Origin: Hysterangium stoloniferum
Lineage: Eukaryota > Basidiomycota > Agaricomycetes > Hysterangiales > Hysterangiaceae
Assembly: GCA_015178975.1 (NCBI GenBank)
Contig: WHVD01000241.1
Location: forward strand, 1 to 64,000
DNA length: 64,000 bases
Direction: 5' to 3'
Shown piece after piece: positions 21,564-34,491 of this stretch. Under the pieces are notes generated by a model. That model was not told where the DNA came from. It did not search any database and saw only the letters and a program-made list of their open reading frames with translations. Every line of letters begins with the position of its first letter. The stretch's first letter is position 1. A program made the position numbers and the translations under genes.

Positions 21564-22235
21564 GGAGTTAATATAAGGGTTATAGACACATCGGTTTTTA
21601 ATATTTTTCCTTTATGAAGACAAAGGGGAACAACAATTTAAGCCGGTTGGTTTGAGCTTAGGTAAACATTTACATTGTTACATAATCAGTTACGTTTCTC
21701 ATGACGACCATTATCTGCTCAAGTTGGCAACGTGTTATGACTACCCAGGGCATGTTATTATTATAGGTAACCTGGTCGACCATGACACTGGTTTGTTAGT
21801 GAGGCTTGTCCTGGAGTGATGGAGGGGCTAAATTCACATTGCAGGCATTATACGCTGACGTTAGGATTTCATATCGCTCTGCTCGTGAGCATAATGTTGA
21901 CAATTTTATAGGATAATTTTTTTAAATTTACTGACACGTTATTGATTATGGATGCACCTAGTTTTCCTCTATTATTTACACCTGTCGGGTCACAAAATGA
22001 GAGTATTTTTTTGTGGTTCTGATAACCTCAGGGATCAGGGTTGCGGCCGCTCAGGATTAGTCCCCAGTGCTTATGCTATGTAAAACAACGTCGCGTCTGG
22101 ATCTCACCCCACCGGGTATAGATCACTGTGAATTTAGATTAGAAGTCCATCCGCTGCAATCTCACATCATAAGTGAAGAATCAGTGTTCACTGGTGAGTT
22201 AGATATTCAACTGCCTAGGCATTGGCGTATGACTT

Positions 22236-22292
22236 AATTCACTCTACTCACTGAATATGCTGTTGAAATTTTCATGGTATTTTTATGACGCC
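22236..22292 (+). repeat. Short dispersed repeat unit 1
   Basis: AATTCACTCTACTCACTGAA start, then ATATGCTGTTGA..TTCATGG and TTTTTATGAC. Matches 22527-22588 at most positions. Confidence 0.7.
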
Positions 22293-22526
22293 TTATTTGC
22301 CTTATTTTTCTGGCTATTTGTAGGCAAGATTACTGACACGTCCTTTACTAATCTCTAGATTGGGTCCCATTTGATTCACACACGTCCATTTCCATTTCAA
22401 GAACGTTTTCCCAAAAGACCTTATGGATGCCGAGTATGTACTAGGCCATCCCACAGCCGTAACATTAAGGTTTCAGGTTATAGTAAGTTTGTCCTTTTGT
22501 AGTGCAGGCTTTAGCATATGATTTTG

Positions 22527-22588
22527 AATTCACTCTACTCGCTGAATATGCTGTTGACAACTTCATGGCATTTAATTTTTATGACACC
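22527..22588 (+). repeat. Short dispersed repeat unit 2
   Basis: Second copy, 291 bp from unit 1, with a 5-base insertion before TTTTTATGACACC. Its plus frame reads FTLLAEYAVDNFMAF, which unit 1 shares only in part. Confidence 0.7.
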
Positions 22589-24473
22589 AATTTCCAAATT
22601 AATAGGTCATTATGCTGATTTTATTCGTGTTGTTGTGCCAGTTTTTATAGATCACTCCCGACTCTTAGTACAATCCTGCAACTTCTCTTTATCCACATCA
22701 GCAAGGCGATAAGAAGAGCCTTGTTGGTCCTTGGGAAGCAGGTATGATGTCGATATCCATGCCTTCCGATATTTATGTCACAGATCACTGGTTATGTATG
22801 TGACTATAATTCACACACCATGTCGGTCGCATTTAATTGCCTCAAGTAGAATTTGTAATAATCTCATCGTCACGTCTACCTTCCAGTGAACACGAGCAGA
22901 TACCTTGTTACTGGGTAGGCGTGTTCCGGCCGGCATGAAGACTCACCTTCATAATATGGCAATATCTCTACTCCCCGACCCAGTTTTTTGCCGTACAACT
23001 CGCGCATTTAATTATTTGAACAACTACAATACCGATCATGTGCTGATTTAAGTGCCTACAACGCATGTGCCACTACCACTTGTCGGGAACACACTACACA
23101 CCCACTTGCGCCAGGCAAGTAAGATCTCATGTCAAGACATCTTAAACGTTACAGATTACGACGTCCTGTCACTTTCACATGTGAGACCAGCCACCCTCTT
23201 CCAGTGTTGCTCATGATCAGCCCATTTTTCCCACATTTGGCTTGACATCTCTTTACGAGTCGATGATGGATGCAGTTATGATGTTCTAAATCCGAAATTA
23301 CAGTTGATGCAGATATTAACAGCGGCGTCTGTTGTGTTGTTCCTGAATTCACTGATCGTGACCCTTTTTCATCCCCTGCTTATCTTTCCCCTTGCATGCC
23401 CATGTATGTCTTACTGTCACCTTAACTACCTTAATACTGATATGATAACATCAGGTTCTTATGTAACTGCGTCGTCCGTTGTACCGGTAAACATTAATAT
23501 CATGAGTCAGCAAATTACATGTTCCTGAGCGGCGGGAGTATTCTCACCTAAGGAACAACAATTGAGTGTCACGTTGTCCTGTCCGCCAGAAATCCCCCTG
23601 CAATACGACATTCTACCTGACTAGCATTGGCACATTCGACTCAATCCTGCTTGCGTGGCTCATCTCAAAATGGAGTCAGTGTACGTGACAGCCCGTTCAA
23701 GATGTTGGAGAGGCACAGACGTCTTCTTTCCCCTTATATTATACGATGGAAGAAACAGATTGCATTGGTTAGCGAAGACAGAGGTGGGATTCTCCATAAC
23801 AGAAGTTTTCAGGGATATAATTGCCGTAGTCCGTTTGTAATCATGTGTACACTACACTATCTCACGCGCAGTCGCTATCTGCATTACGCAGTATATCATT
23901 TACCCATCCATGGTGAGCTCACAATTTATTTCAAATTTCACTTTCTCAACATACCTTTTTTTCAAGAATTGATGGCTATAATCTGAACTCAAAAACTGAA
24001 CCGAAGTCAGACCATCTTGAGGCACCAGAATTTCAAAATCCCCCTTGGGTTCGTCACCTATTATTATGGATCAATCCCTACCTTGTGGCATCCCGTCTCG
24101 CTCCAGTTCGATATCAATCTTGCTGGAAGTTGCTTTTTGAATACATCACAAACTGTAAATTAACATCTCACTCACGTTCTTATGTTTAGAATTTTCGCTT
24201 TAAATGATCATGTGACCATACGATGCGACCCCTTCCCCCAAACTATGCTGTGTCTAAAGTCAATTTTGGAACATGAGCGCTGCATACCCTTTGTGGCGTA
24301 CATTCGCGTACCTGGATTGTCATTAGCATCGATTTCCTATTAACATCTTCATTACTGACATATTTCCAATACTTTTGGCGTTTCCTGACGAACAAAGATG
24401 ACTTTTTGTTGCTTTGATTGGTTTGGCCGACGTGATCTGACACAAGTCGATGTTCTGGCCTTTACGGCATTAT

Positions 24474-24782
24474 TCACCCACTCCCCTGGATTTCAACATC
24501 CTTGTTCAAATAATCTATCCACCCAACCGGAGGAAGATAGACACGCCCTTGGCAGGCGGAAGCAACTGCTGAGGACAAACCTGCTGTTCCTTTGCCGTAG
24601 ATCGACGAATCTCTTATGCTCGCCATCTCCCGGCGGATCTCCTCTTGGACGCCTCCTGATGTATTAATATCATTCTCTGCAGCCAACCTATCTAATAATA
24701 GGACCTGAGTAGTTGGGAATTGCAAATCAACTCGAGATAGGTCGGAGTCGGTCTTCTTATTCGGATTTCTTGGTAAGTTCAA
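24474..24782 (-). CDS. Unassigned minus-strand open frame (102 codons), possible exon
   Basis: The frame has balanced, protein-like composition (VDLQFPTTQVLLLDRLAAEN, QEEIRREMASIRDSS, GRVYLPPVGWIDYLNKDVE), unlike its low-complexity surroundings. A second exon-like minus frame follows at 24243-24443 (KKSSLFVRKRQKYWKYV) and ends near a GTACGC donor. Together they may be part of one intron-containing gene, or an eroded transposon gene. No start context, family or domain is recognised. Confidence 0.25.
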   Translation of the reverse strand: MNLPRNPNKKTDSDLSRVDLQFPTTQVLLLDRLAAENDINTSGGVQEEIRREMASIRDSSIYGKGTAGLSSAVASACQGRVYLPPVGWIDYLNKDVEIQGSG

Positions 24783-27700
24783 CCACTACTAGCGATTAAG
24801 AGCCTTTTTAGTAATTGCGTCAGGCTGATCACTCAGGCGATCTCGATATTTGGCTTTGAACGTCATCAAACTATAAAAAATTAATATTTTAATACTACAT
24901 AACACGCCACGGCTCCAGTCGCGTCTTTCAATCATTCAGCATGAGATGTTCTGGTGCCAAGTTGGCTAAGACCCCTGAAAATCCCTATTACGACCCAGGT
25001 ACCAATCTGGGTCTCAAACTGGCCCTTATGAGGAAGCGCTCAAAATCATAGAAGGTTGGATTTGTCTGGGTCTTGGGCAGGAGAATGTATTCTTGTCTGA
25101 CACATTGTTCTTACCTGAGGTATCAAGATTACAATACAGCCTGAAGTAGCTCACCTCAGTAATGAAAGACTACCACTGAAAACCACTTACATTTCAATAT
25201 TTTTTACATTACAATGTTTCCAGTGCAAAATTTCCAGTTATAGTGGCCCGAAAAAAAATAGGAGAACACTGTGAGCTCCGGAGGCTTGATCAAAGTCCGG
25301 CCGAAATTTCACAAATTTTGCCATGCCAGAGCTAATCCAGGAAAAAAAGTCAAATCACACCATTTCCGTCCTAGTCGCAAGGTCAAAATCGGTGACTGAG
25401 AGATCCGGTCTTTGTGGGTATTTTTAGGGATCCTGGATTGCTGCAATTGGGAGCTGTTTGATATGTTTTCATTATCATCTAGCCTCAACTTACTTCGAAG
25501 TCTTGCTTGTTTTCAACAGATAGCAGTTGGTTATAGTATTTTATCTACTAGCTCAATATTATACACCTGTGGATTGTCATGTAAGCAAGTGGTAATTCAT
25601 TCCCATGTTCTAAACAAATAAGTAGAGACGGGGTTAATATAAGGTCCTCGCGATCGTCCAGTGTATCATCATCAGACCTATGGCCTTTGATAATACCCGA
25701 CACATTATAGTGATTCAGATTGATCACCTTTCACCATAATCATTCAGCGTATTGCTATGGCCTTCAACAATACTCGACATATTGTAGGATCACAGGTTAT
25801 TGCCTCTGACCAGGTTTGCCACAGTGCAGAAAGCATTCATTCCAGAGGTGACTGACTCCCATATTATGCCATTACGTTGTTATCAGCATCTACTATAATG
25901 TGGACCCAAGGAAACTGGAGATCAAGAAAGTTCACTCAGCTTCCACAAAGGATCCTAAGACTTTCCAGGCAGGCCTTTTCCGGTGATTCCAGCTTGAATA
26001 GCAGTCACGTGTGACAACTAGCACCCATCCAATGAGAATTTGACCGCAATCAAACAAAACTGTGATTTCCGAGGTTTCCATCTATTTTGTTATTTTTAAT
26101 TTAGAATAATACTTACTGGTACTAACCAGGACCGGCTCGGGCTCAAGCCGGTTTTACCCGAAGCGGGACGTAGCCCAAGCCGCCGGCAGCACTACCATGA
26201 TTTTCGGTTGCGGTCATACTATGTGACCTGCGAACCCTACTAAGCCTACTTAGAGCAGTTCTGCAAACCGCAACATAATTCTTCCTTCTTTAACACTATC
26301 CCTCCTTCAACTTGAATAAATGAGACTGCTAATGATGTAGTGGTCCTCTTTATTTTTGCAAGAATTGAAACAATATGCCAGCCTGGACTACTAAAAATTA
26401 TGATATCGTGCACTTATTGGGTGCAGCACTTCCGATAAAATTGCTGTTCGGGGCTCTGATTCTTCTGACATCACACTTCGGGGTAAGATTATAATATAAT
26501 GTACAGGCTGAAACCCATCTGAACACGGAAAGCGTCTACCAAGTTCAGGCTCAAATTCTTGTTGAGACTTTGCAGTAAGGAGGAAGTGCCGAAGTCGCCA
26601 GTTAGAAGCTTCCTTTCTGTAGTCCGGGTAGGCAGGTGGGCTTCTCCGCTACACAACTCTAGGAAAATGCCGATGTGTGTTTGCGGCCGCTTCGGTTGCC
26701 TGTGTGACGTTCGGGGGCTTGTGAGCTTCTCTACGCCACAGAACGGTCCCCCTTGTGCGGTTGCCACGTATCGTCGTGATTTCCAATGCGTGAAATTTCT
26801 ATCATCGGAGGTGTAAGCCGGTAGGCTCCGGGCACCTCTCCTGTAATATACTGGACTGGTTAGCGGGAGGGGCTCATGTTGAAGAACTAGAACTAACGGA
26901 TAAGCGATCAGGTGTTCTGAGCCTTCTCGTACATTGTGACATGCTATATCAGTCTAAGTAGCAGGAGAAAATCTGCAGTCCAAAGACAGCAGCCCAAGAC
27001 AACCATGTGATAATGACAAGGCCAGAGTGTGTGTACTTGCTTGACACTTTGATAGTTTGACAGCTTTTCCCTGAGACGTTCGATAGATAGAAGTCATCAA
27101 TATACATGCAGCCCTTGCCTATGACGTTGCCTTGCTTCCACTGCGGAATTCCCTGAGTGGTGTGACTGCCTTTCCACTGGTTTCCAGTAACGTTTTTATG
27201 GCTCCTTTCCACGAGAACCAACATTTATAGACAGGGGGGCAGCTAGAACCAATGAGTACAACCGGCCTTCCCAAGTGTGCTAAATTATCGCGCCCAATAT
27301 ACATTTGGGAGGTATTATGGACGATGCACACGGTATGTGCATATAGGGGTTAGCTTTATTGCCAAATAACAGGGAGCGCGGGTTAAGTGAAGTCAGCCGA
27401 TACTTATTTTTTCACATCCAGCCTAGTCAAGACTACCAAAATTAGCATTCGACTAACTAGGTCGTGGTGAGCCGCCTATACGAGGATGTAATGCCTTTGC
27501 AGATTTAGTTTCATGCGACGATTTGCGAAAAGGTTTACATTGGCTTCGAACATCTTATGAAAAGACCGCGCCAAGATAGAGAATGGTTCTTCCAACAAAC
27601 CACCGAACTAACTGTCATAATATGCTTTGACCAGTAGGGAGGGTTAGCGGGGCTATTGTTTTTCCTGTGCCTAACGTCCTCATTTACTCCTGCCATTGTC

Positions 27701-28270
27701 TCTTCTATACCCATTCGAAAAATCGATTCTAATCTTGACGTAGAACTTACTCACGAAACTCAAGCAAATTAGAGATAACAACCCGAACGTTTTTGGGGAC
27801 AAGGTTAAGTCTCCGCTTCAGTCCAGGCCTGGACGGTCAGCCAATCACGCCACGCACCTTAGACACGTTTGCCCCCTTGCTATTCTGGATCTTCATTCGG
27901 CTACGAACCAAAATGCACCGGGCTTTCTACCTGGTTTTGGCTCGCGAACGGTGCCGTTCTGCAAATATACGGGCTCTGCCAAGTAAAACATCCACGGCCA
28001 CTGGATGAGAATAATGATTACTTACTAGCACCTGTACAGATTGCTTGCCGTGTCGTCGATAAAATTGACGTCCTGGTACCCACGTAAATCTAAGCATGGT
28101 AACAAGTTTGGTTATTCATTGGCAGTATGGCATTCCCAACCGTGTCGTGTCCCTCGAAACTCTTTGTGCCAACAGTTTTGGAGCCTCCCGTCGGATCAAA
28201 CAGAGATACAAGTGAACTGTCAGTATCGGTTGCGATGCTACCAACCCTTGTTACCTTGGTTGTCTCATAT
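24783..28270. other. No recognised gene
   Basis: Mixed to AT-rich sequence. Around 26100-26220 there is a GC-richer patch (CCGGCTCGGGCTCAAGCCGG and nearby). A plus frame at 27869-28087 (DENNDYLLAPVQIACRVVDK) looks protein-like, but the other two plus frames over it are also open. Nothing else was supported. Confidence 0.3.
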
Positions 28271-28271
28271 A

Positions 28272-28295
28272 ATAGCTAGCGGATCCGCTAGCTAT
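28272..28295. repeat. Perfect 24-bp palindrome
   Basis: ATAGCTAGC, GGATCC and GCTAGCTAT in a row: a perfect inverted repeat without spacer, made of two NheI sites flanking a BamHI site. It lies in non-coding sequence. Confidence 0.95.
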
Positions 28296-31200
28296 AAACT
28301 GTCTAGTCCTTCGTGAATCCTGACAGCGCTTGTTTCTGATTCACCTTTCTTTTGAAATGTTGACATTGCCCAAGTTTGTGATGGCCCGAGTATTTTCAGG
28401 ATTTGGCTACGTACTAGTAAGTATTAACGGACGGCTCTGGTATGGTTATGCTTGAAAACTTGTAGTGGGATTTTTATTTCACATTGTGTGCTCTATCCCA
28501 AGCACTTGATCTTTGGATGCTTCGTACAAACCGCCTTTGAACACCCTCGATTCTGCACCGACTTTTGTCACGATGGCCACAAATGTTCCATAATCAATTA
28601 TGTATTTCATAGGACGAGAAGTTAGGGGTGTGGCCACGGGCCGTCACTGTCAACCTTCTTTGACAGTATTCTTTCACTGAGCCAGATCTTGATCAGCCTT
28701 ATCAAGCATGTGTTATCCTCTTCATCGCGACAGGTGGAGAATGGAGATCACGACACGTTGTTCTTTTGAAGGCCTGTCAATACAAGAAGAGAGAATATTC
28801 AGTACTCATGATATCGGCTCACAGCTGATTCGATTTCGGACGGTCTTGCTCCCCGGATGGATCGTGTGCGTCGGGGGTAGGCAGTGGAGTATAGCCTAAC
28901 TGTTGTATCTGTTATATTACCAGTCGCGTGAGCATCACTTGTTTCCTCCGCTCCGACAAGACATCGCCTCGTTGCAATTTCCTCCCGGAATCAAATTAAT
29001 GAAACCGCATTTAATTTCCCATCCTTTACCCGCATTGCCTTCTAACCTTCCCATGTGTCTTCTTTTCTTTGATTATGTATGTACTCGATGAAATCACGAC
29101 GCCCAGAATGACTGGCTTCTTGGGTGATTGTTATGTTGACAGAAGCGTCCTCATAATATTGGTTTACCCCTCCGTATCGGCATGAGTTTCAATGGTAGTC
29201 ACGGTTGCGCAGACGATTGTAGAAGCTCCTTGTTCTTATGCGCTGAATGAAGATCTTGTGGCTTCTTTTAAACTCAGAAGGTCGGAAAGGGTGCCGACGT
29301 TGGGAAGTAAATGGACTAGGGTTTTGTATTGTTTTGAATTATATACCCTTGAAGGTCTGACTTTGCTTAAATAAGTCAAGTCACAGCCGGGTTCTGGATT
29401 GGCGTCGGTGGTTCTTACCACGAAATAGACATTCAAGACAGAAGCTCGTCGCTTCCGATCAGTTCCTGATTGCAGTACACTTATATTTGGCGCCGCGCCA
29501 TTAGATGGGATTCGCCCTTTCATCTCTTCACGAATCACTCTGCTGGGACGTATTTAGGATAAGGCAGCCATTCCTGAGATCACTACTCTTCATTTGAGGC
29601 TTTGGTGCTGGTGTTGCCATTCACACTCTGGAGATGAATCGAACCACCCACGACGGATTCCTAATTTCCGCAGCACTCAGCCTGACAGCTGCTACACTCA
29701 GGTTTGCTGACCCTGAATAATTGGACCTCGACAATCACTCAATTTGAAGTGTCCCGGGGTGCTATCCACCGTTCAATAGAGCAATGAGAAAAACGTTGCT
29801 GGGCGCCAACGCTTGAATGGCAACGAGCACCTGAGCGTTATGAACCGGCTTATCTTTACGAACATTAATGAAGTGAAGAGACGTGTAGCAGAAGCGAGAA
29901 GCTGGTGGTTTAGCGTTTACGTACATCCCAGCGAGAAGACACGCTCCCGGAAGAATGAAATTGAGCACTATCAACGAGTTTCATAAGGGAAAATCGTCGA
30001 GATAAGCAAGCAATGGGCTGAATGAAGAAGGCTACCAGGCAAATTCAGAACTCAGAAGCTGCTGCCACCACGTCAAAGGACACGAGGAATAGAAAGGGGA
30101 GAAGAGAAGCACACCAGTCACCTCAGTATGTAAGTATGTCTATGCCATCGTGATCCATCAACGCGGATTTCGACTTGGTGGCGTAGGGTTTCTACCCGGT
30201 GATTGACGGCGGCCTTCAAGTCCAGGAAAATGGTCGAGTTTCATTAACAGACCGACAGCGGAAAAATTAAGCTTCAAAGTTCCTTGGAAGACTTGAGTTG
30301 GCATTGTTGTGATATGAGGCGGGTCAAGGTTAGCTTTAGGCGCTAACTAACACCATTGGAAGATGCCTAAGTGTAAGAAGTTATGAGGACAGCAGCAGTC
30401 AAGTAATCCTTGTTCAGTTATGGCAACTTGAGCCCAACAAGTTCCCATTCTGAAGAGAGCGCACTTCATCTCCGTCCATTTAAATAGAAAGCGTTCTCCG
30501 AGGCCGAATGGGTGTTGCATATAGCCGTTGAGAACACACGGAGTGTAGTTACTCCTTTCGTCCCAGAGACCGATATTTTGTGTTATTATTCACTCTGTGT
30601 GTACATGCAAACGACAATAGATTAATCATGCTAGGTGAGGGACTTTGTCGTGCAGGAAAAAAATAATTAATCCCCATGTTTCCGAGCATGTGATCCGCGA
30701 CTGAGCACTAAGCGACGGACGGCATGCACACGAGGCCAAGGATCTCACCGCCGAAATGCCGAACATTAACACTCGACCTGCCTCCAGAGTTAAGAACGTT
30801 GGATCCAGGACCTGGGTCCCACACGGGTACTTATGCAGGCCGCTCTGATCAATTCATTCATACTGTGCGCATCATCGCCACTGGTCGTTAACGTTATACA
30901 TCCCTTTTCTATTTAATTCACGTGAGCTGACGTGGCTGACAGAAGCTCACCACTTGTGGGAGATCTTAAAGGCATACAGCTCTGACCAGGTACTCTGGAA
31001 TAAAAAGAAAAAGCGGTGTATCATAGATGCAACCGAGTATATTTGCCACGTATCTACCCTTTCCCATCAGCACCCGCGCACTTGCCTACCCGCGGCCACT
31101 CGTTAAATCAGATTGTTCTTTTAGAAAATCCTGCACGACGACCACATTTGCAGGGTCCAGAACGGAGGGATTGGAGTGCTGCCGACAACAGACCAGACCG

Positions 31201-33710
31201 CCTCCTATCTGTGTCGTGTTAAAGAAGCGACCTGCGGTTAACACAACACCGTCGCCATTTCAGAGTGGGCGCCGCCCTGCGTGGACGTAACCGCGCCTTC
31301 ATTTCGTCTGTTTTGTCTGAACAGAAAATTCCAATAAACTCTCCGTTGACACTGAATGTATATATGTATGTAAGGAAAAAGTCTAGATGTGAACAAAATT
31401 GATTATGCGATCCTGCTATTGAATTTCAGATTAAAATGATGGAATAAGGCGGGGATCTGCTGGTGGGCAGCTAATTAGGAGACGGGCTGGACGATTCGAA
31501 TAAACAGGTACCGGCCTGCGTAAGTGGATTGAGGTTTGACTTATGGGAAGCTCTTATTAGATAATTATTGCATGATTATGATGCATACGCACCGCAGTGG
31601 GAGCTGATCCTTTACCCCTTCATACTGTGCAAAGGGGGTTTTAGCTGACAACCCCTTAACCCATAGGGGTGTGTGATGGGCCCATGGGTCTGTGATTAAA
31701 TCTTGGTTCGACGGCTGCTGACTCCTGCAGGGCAATGCCCAACTCCTGAGCGTGCTCTGGGATCATCCTGGAGCAAACCACGCATTGCACATTTCTTAGT
31801 TACTCTAGTTCTACTGGTCAATCACGTCATTCTTACATCAACACAGCGCTGATGGCATCCCTGTGTGTCTTCCGGCAGTAAATTGTTTGTGGTTGATGTT
31901 TGTTGTAGTACTCTTGACGTGAACCGCGTATTTTGACTAGACCACTCCTATGTAGCAGCTCAACCAGTAATAATTAATCCGCGGTGTACTTAGTCGACAG
32001 CGATGCACTACTCGCTAATATGGTTTCAGGTTGCTCTGACCGGTATCAGTGTATTACCCGCTCTATCCTTATATATACGTTTATCATACACAGTGTGCCA
32101 TTTCCTTGGGTGGTGACATTTCATTTCATTACATGCCAGACGGCACGCTTATATCACGTCGTACGTATCCCTGCATCTACGTTCATTATATGCCAGCGTT
32201 CAAGCCCGAGGAGTGCATGTGCTGCCGATACGGGCCATGACTAACCAGCCTGCGGGGCTATTAATGTCGCACTGGGACCCATTGACGTTTCCTGTGCTAC
32301 TGGTACTACGATCACATTGTGTCATGGCCGTCATCTTTCATGTGTTCGGACATGGCGGTCGAGAATCAGGGGTTGGGAAAGTTAGCGTCTCCAATGCGGG
32401 AGCTTGGGGATTGCCATGTACAACCGGGAGCTGCGCGAGTAGCGGAAGGAGAGCCCACACCTCGAGCTCTTGAGGCACCCTTAGGCTGATCATGAGACAT
32501 ATAAGCCGAAGTCGATACGTTGCTAGGTTGAAGGAGATGTCGGCTAAACACGGCGTGCGGAATGGGAAATACCGTCATCGATTATTTGCCATAAAAATAG
32601 ACAGACAATAGAGGGGGCACTGGCTGATGACTTGCCTCCCGTAAATATGTAACGAACAGATTCTCAAGTGACTATCTGACGAAGGAAGAACAGGCAATGT
32701 TTGGGTTGGACGAACTAAAATAATAAATGGCGCCCGCCCATCGCTCACTTCGGGCATGGCATGATCCGGTGTTACAGGACTATAAAAAAAAATTCTTGGA
32801 CCCAAAAAAAAAAAAAAGGTAAACGGCACGCGCCCATCTCGCGCTTCGGTCGTGATCCGGTACTGGTGATTGCATGCGCAAAGGTACGTCATAACGTTAA
32901 TGATACTGTGCAGCGCAAACAGGACCGTGGGCACGAGTGCACGGGAGCGATGAGAACGAGATTTCCTTAGTAGAACTTTCGGCGAAGAGTGACTCCTAAT
33001 GCGGTGAAGGCGCCAGAGTCATGCCCTGATTCATGGGTGGATGATGTGAGAACCACTGTTGCTGCTGATAAGTGACGTACCTCCTGGCGGCGTGCGACGT
33101 GTCCGTGTGTGCCGGTGCCAATTGGTGTATTGTATATGGCCGTGTTGGACAGGAAGCGAAACTTAAGCTCAAGCTGCTATTGAGCTCGCTTTGATGACGC
33201 TGTGTTGGACGAGATTTTTTGGTCGCTTTCCCAGGTGGTAAACATGTATGCTGGTACTTTTAACTTTAATTGGGAGTGACGTCAGCGCATTTCAATGACG
33301 TCGTATCGAAGGCAACAGGTGGTCAAGACCCCGGAAATAACAAGACGCAGTCGGTCACAATCAAAGCGACATATACAAAAGCTTCCGCCACCCGGTGACA
33401 GAAAGTGACATCGGCAAGAAGAGACAAGGATTCTAATTTCGGGTATCACACGCCTGTGACAGGAGAAATCCATTACCCCAAATTCCCTCGATCATATATC
33501 ATATCGATTAAGCGCCGAGATCGTGGGTCTGATACCTATTCAGGGCATTTCGCGCTTTTGGTCATTTTTGGGTTATAACTATGTAATCCTATTATTAATA
33601 TTTTTTTTTTGAATCTCAATTTTTGGAGTTGGAGCGTTCGATCGGGTATAAAGGAGGATGCCAGCCAAAGTAGTTCAACTCGAATAGTCACTCCCCGTTG
33701 CCAATTGCCC
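28296..33710. other. Mostly non-coding; one weak candidate gene
   Basis: 28.3-29.6 kb, 30.3-32.5 kb and 32.6-33.7 kb hold only short, unassigned frames. A minus frame at 29236-29538 is open but unrecognised. A-runs lie near 32785-32818. A perfect TGACGTCA (bZIP/CREB-type) site lies at about 33278-33285 and a TATAAA-like GGGTATAAAGG at about 33646, upstream of the gene at 33711. The 29770-30270 area is listed separately. Confidence 0.3.
30022..30270 (+). CDS. Candidate small two-exon gene or 3' end of one
   Basis: Exons 30022-30129 and 30187-30270 join over a 57-bp intron with a perfect GTAAGT donor and GCGTAG acceptor (phase 0), giving 63 residues: a basic, low-hydrophobicity part (MKKATRQIQNSE...RNRKGRREAHQ) and GFYPVIDGGLQVQENGR. 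Directly upstream (29782-29988) a 68-codon plus frame (NRLIFTNINEVKRRVAEA) is also open, so this may be the end of a longer gene. No family is recognised and chance cannot be excluded. Confidence 0.28.
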
Positions 33711-34491
33711 ATGTCCCGCTCACACTCCCTCCCATCTGCCTCTTCAGGCAGCCAGGCTTCCTCTCCACCCCAGTCACCCATCTACCCAACAACTCCTCCC
33801 CCCCACTCCAATCATCCATACGTTCCTCACTCCAAAGAGCTGTCACTCATGCGCATTCCAGGTATGTAGCTGTGTTTCACGTCTCTCATCCTGTATGAAA
33901 CTAACCACAACCGTAGACATCACGTCCTCCACACTCCTCCCAAGGCCGCCCTCATTCCCCATTCCACCCACAGGACACGATCTCATGCTCATGTTTCCAT
34001 CTCCACCACCACCACCAGCGGAGTACACAGGCACGAGTGCGTGGTTTGGGAGGGAAGAGCGGGAGTTTTTCAAAGAGGGAAATTATGCCGCCGATGTGGG
34101 CAGAGAGCTTTATGACAGCAGCGAGCGGCGACGGAGAAGTTTGAGTGAAGAAGACCAGCACATGCATTTGCTAGCCCCACCCCCGCCGCCGCCGCCGTCT
34201 CAATCGCCACACCCACAACCCTGTCCCCAACCCCAACCCCAACCCATCCCTACCCCCCAACAGCAGCAACAACAACAACAACCTCCCCCCCAGCTGCCAC
34301 ACGGCACTCGCCGCCGGGCAGGAAAATACACAAAACGCGTGTTTGTAAGCAACCCGCCCGTCTACCCTCCTCACCCATCTGCGCCCTTCCCCCCCTCCGA
34401 AATGCCGCCCCCGCCACAACAGCCCGGATATCCGTATCCACAGGCGACGCCGCAGTCGCAGACCCCGCATGCTCAGGCGTGGGGACGATAG
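33711..34491 (+). CDS. Proline/glutamine-rich basidiomycete protein, unknown function
   Basis: Two exons, 33711-33861 and 33917-34491, with a 55-bp intron (GTATGT..CGTAG, phase 1), give 241 residues. The N-terminus is Ser/Pro-rich (MSRSHSLPSASS), leading to HPYVPHSKELSLMRIP. Exon 2 carries GHDLMLMFPSPPPPP, a charged middle (WFGREEREFFKEGN .. ERRRRSLSEEDQ), a proline run, an eight-glutamine CAG/CAA tract at about 34260-34283, and a basic segment ahead of FVSNPPVYPP. The pattern looks like a fast-evolving, largely disordered regulatory or adaptor protein; agaric proteins of similar layout exist but I know no function. A TATA-like motif lies about 65 bp upstream of the ATG. Confidence 0.72.

Larger units (their letters stand above)
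21564..24400. other. AT-rich stretch with a short tandem-like repeat; no recognised gene
   Basis: Three diverged copies of a ~57-62 bp unit lie at about 21873-21930, 22236-22292 and 22527-22588 (see repeat entries). Exon-like pieces with acceptor and donor ends occur on the plus strand, such as DKKSLVGPWEA (about 22705-22740) and a cysteine-rich piece at about 23305-23400 (NSGVCCVVPEF), but they do not join into a known protein. The frame at 23627-23986 (119 codons) is unassigned. Confidence 0.3.

Noticed and set aside
31050-31290. Hydrophobin-like minus-strand piece (GGLVCCRQHSNPSVL)
   Set aside because: Only one CC pair is present; the eight-cysteine hydrophobin pattern and a signal peptide could not be found on either side.
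31615-31700. Cluster of small GC hairpins (GGGGTT..AACCCC, ATGGGCCCAT)
   Set aside because: Stems are short and overlap one another; not distinguishable from chance without covariation.
32700-32880. Possible tandem tRNA or small-RNA pair around the A-runs (similar CGCCC..TCGC..TTCGG..TGATCCGGT blocks)
   Set aside because: The two blocks are a short imperfect duplication but have no tRNA boxes and no stable cloverleaf.
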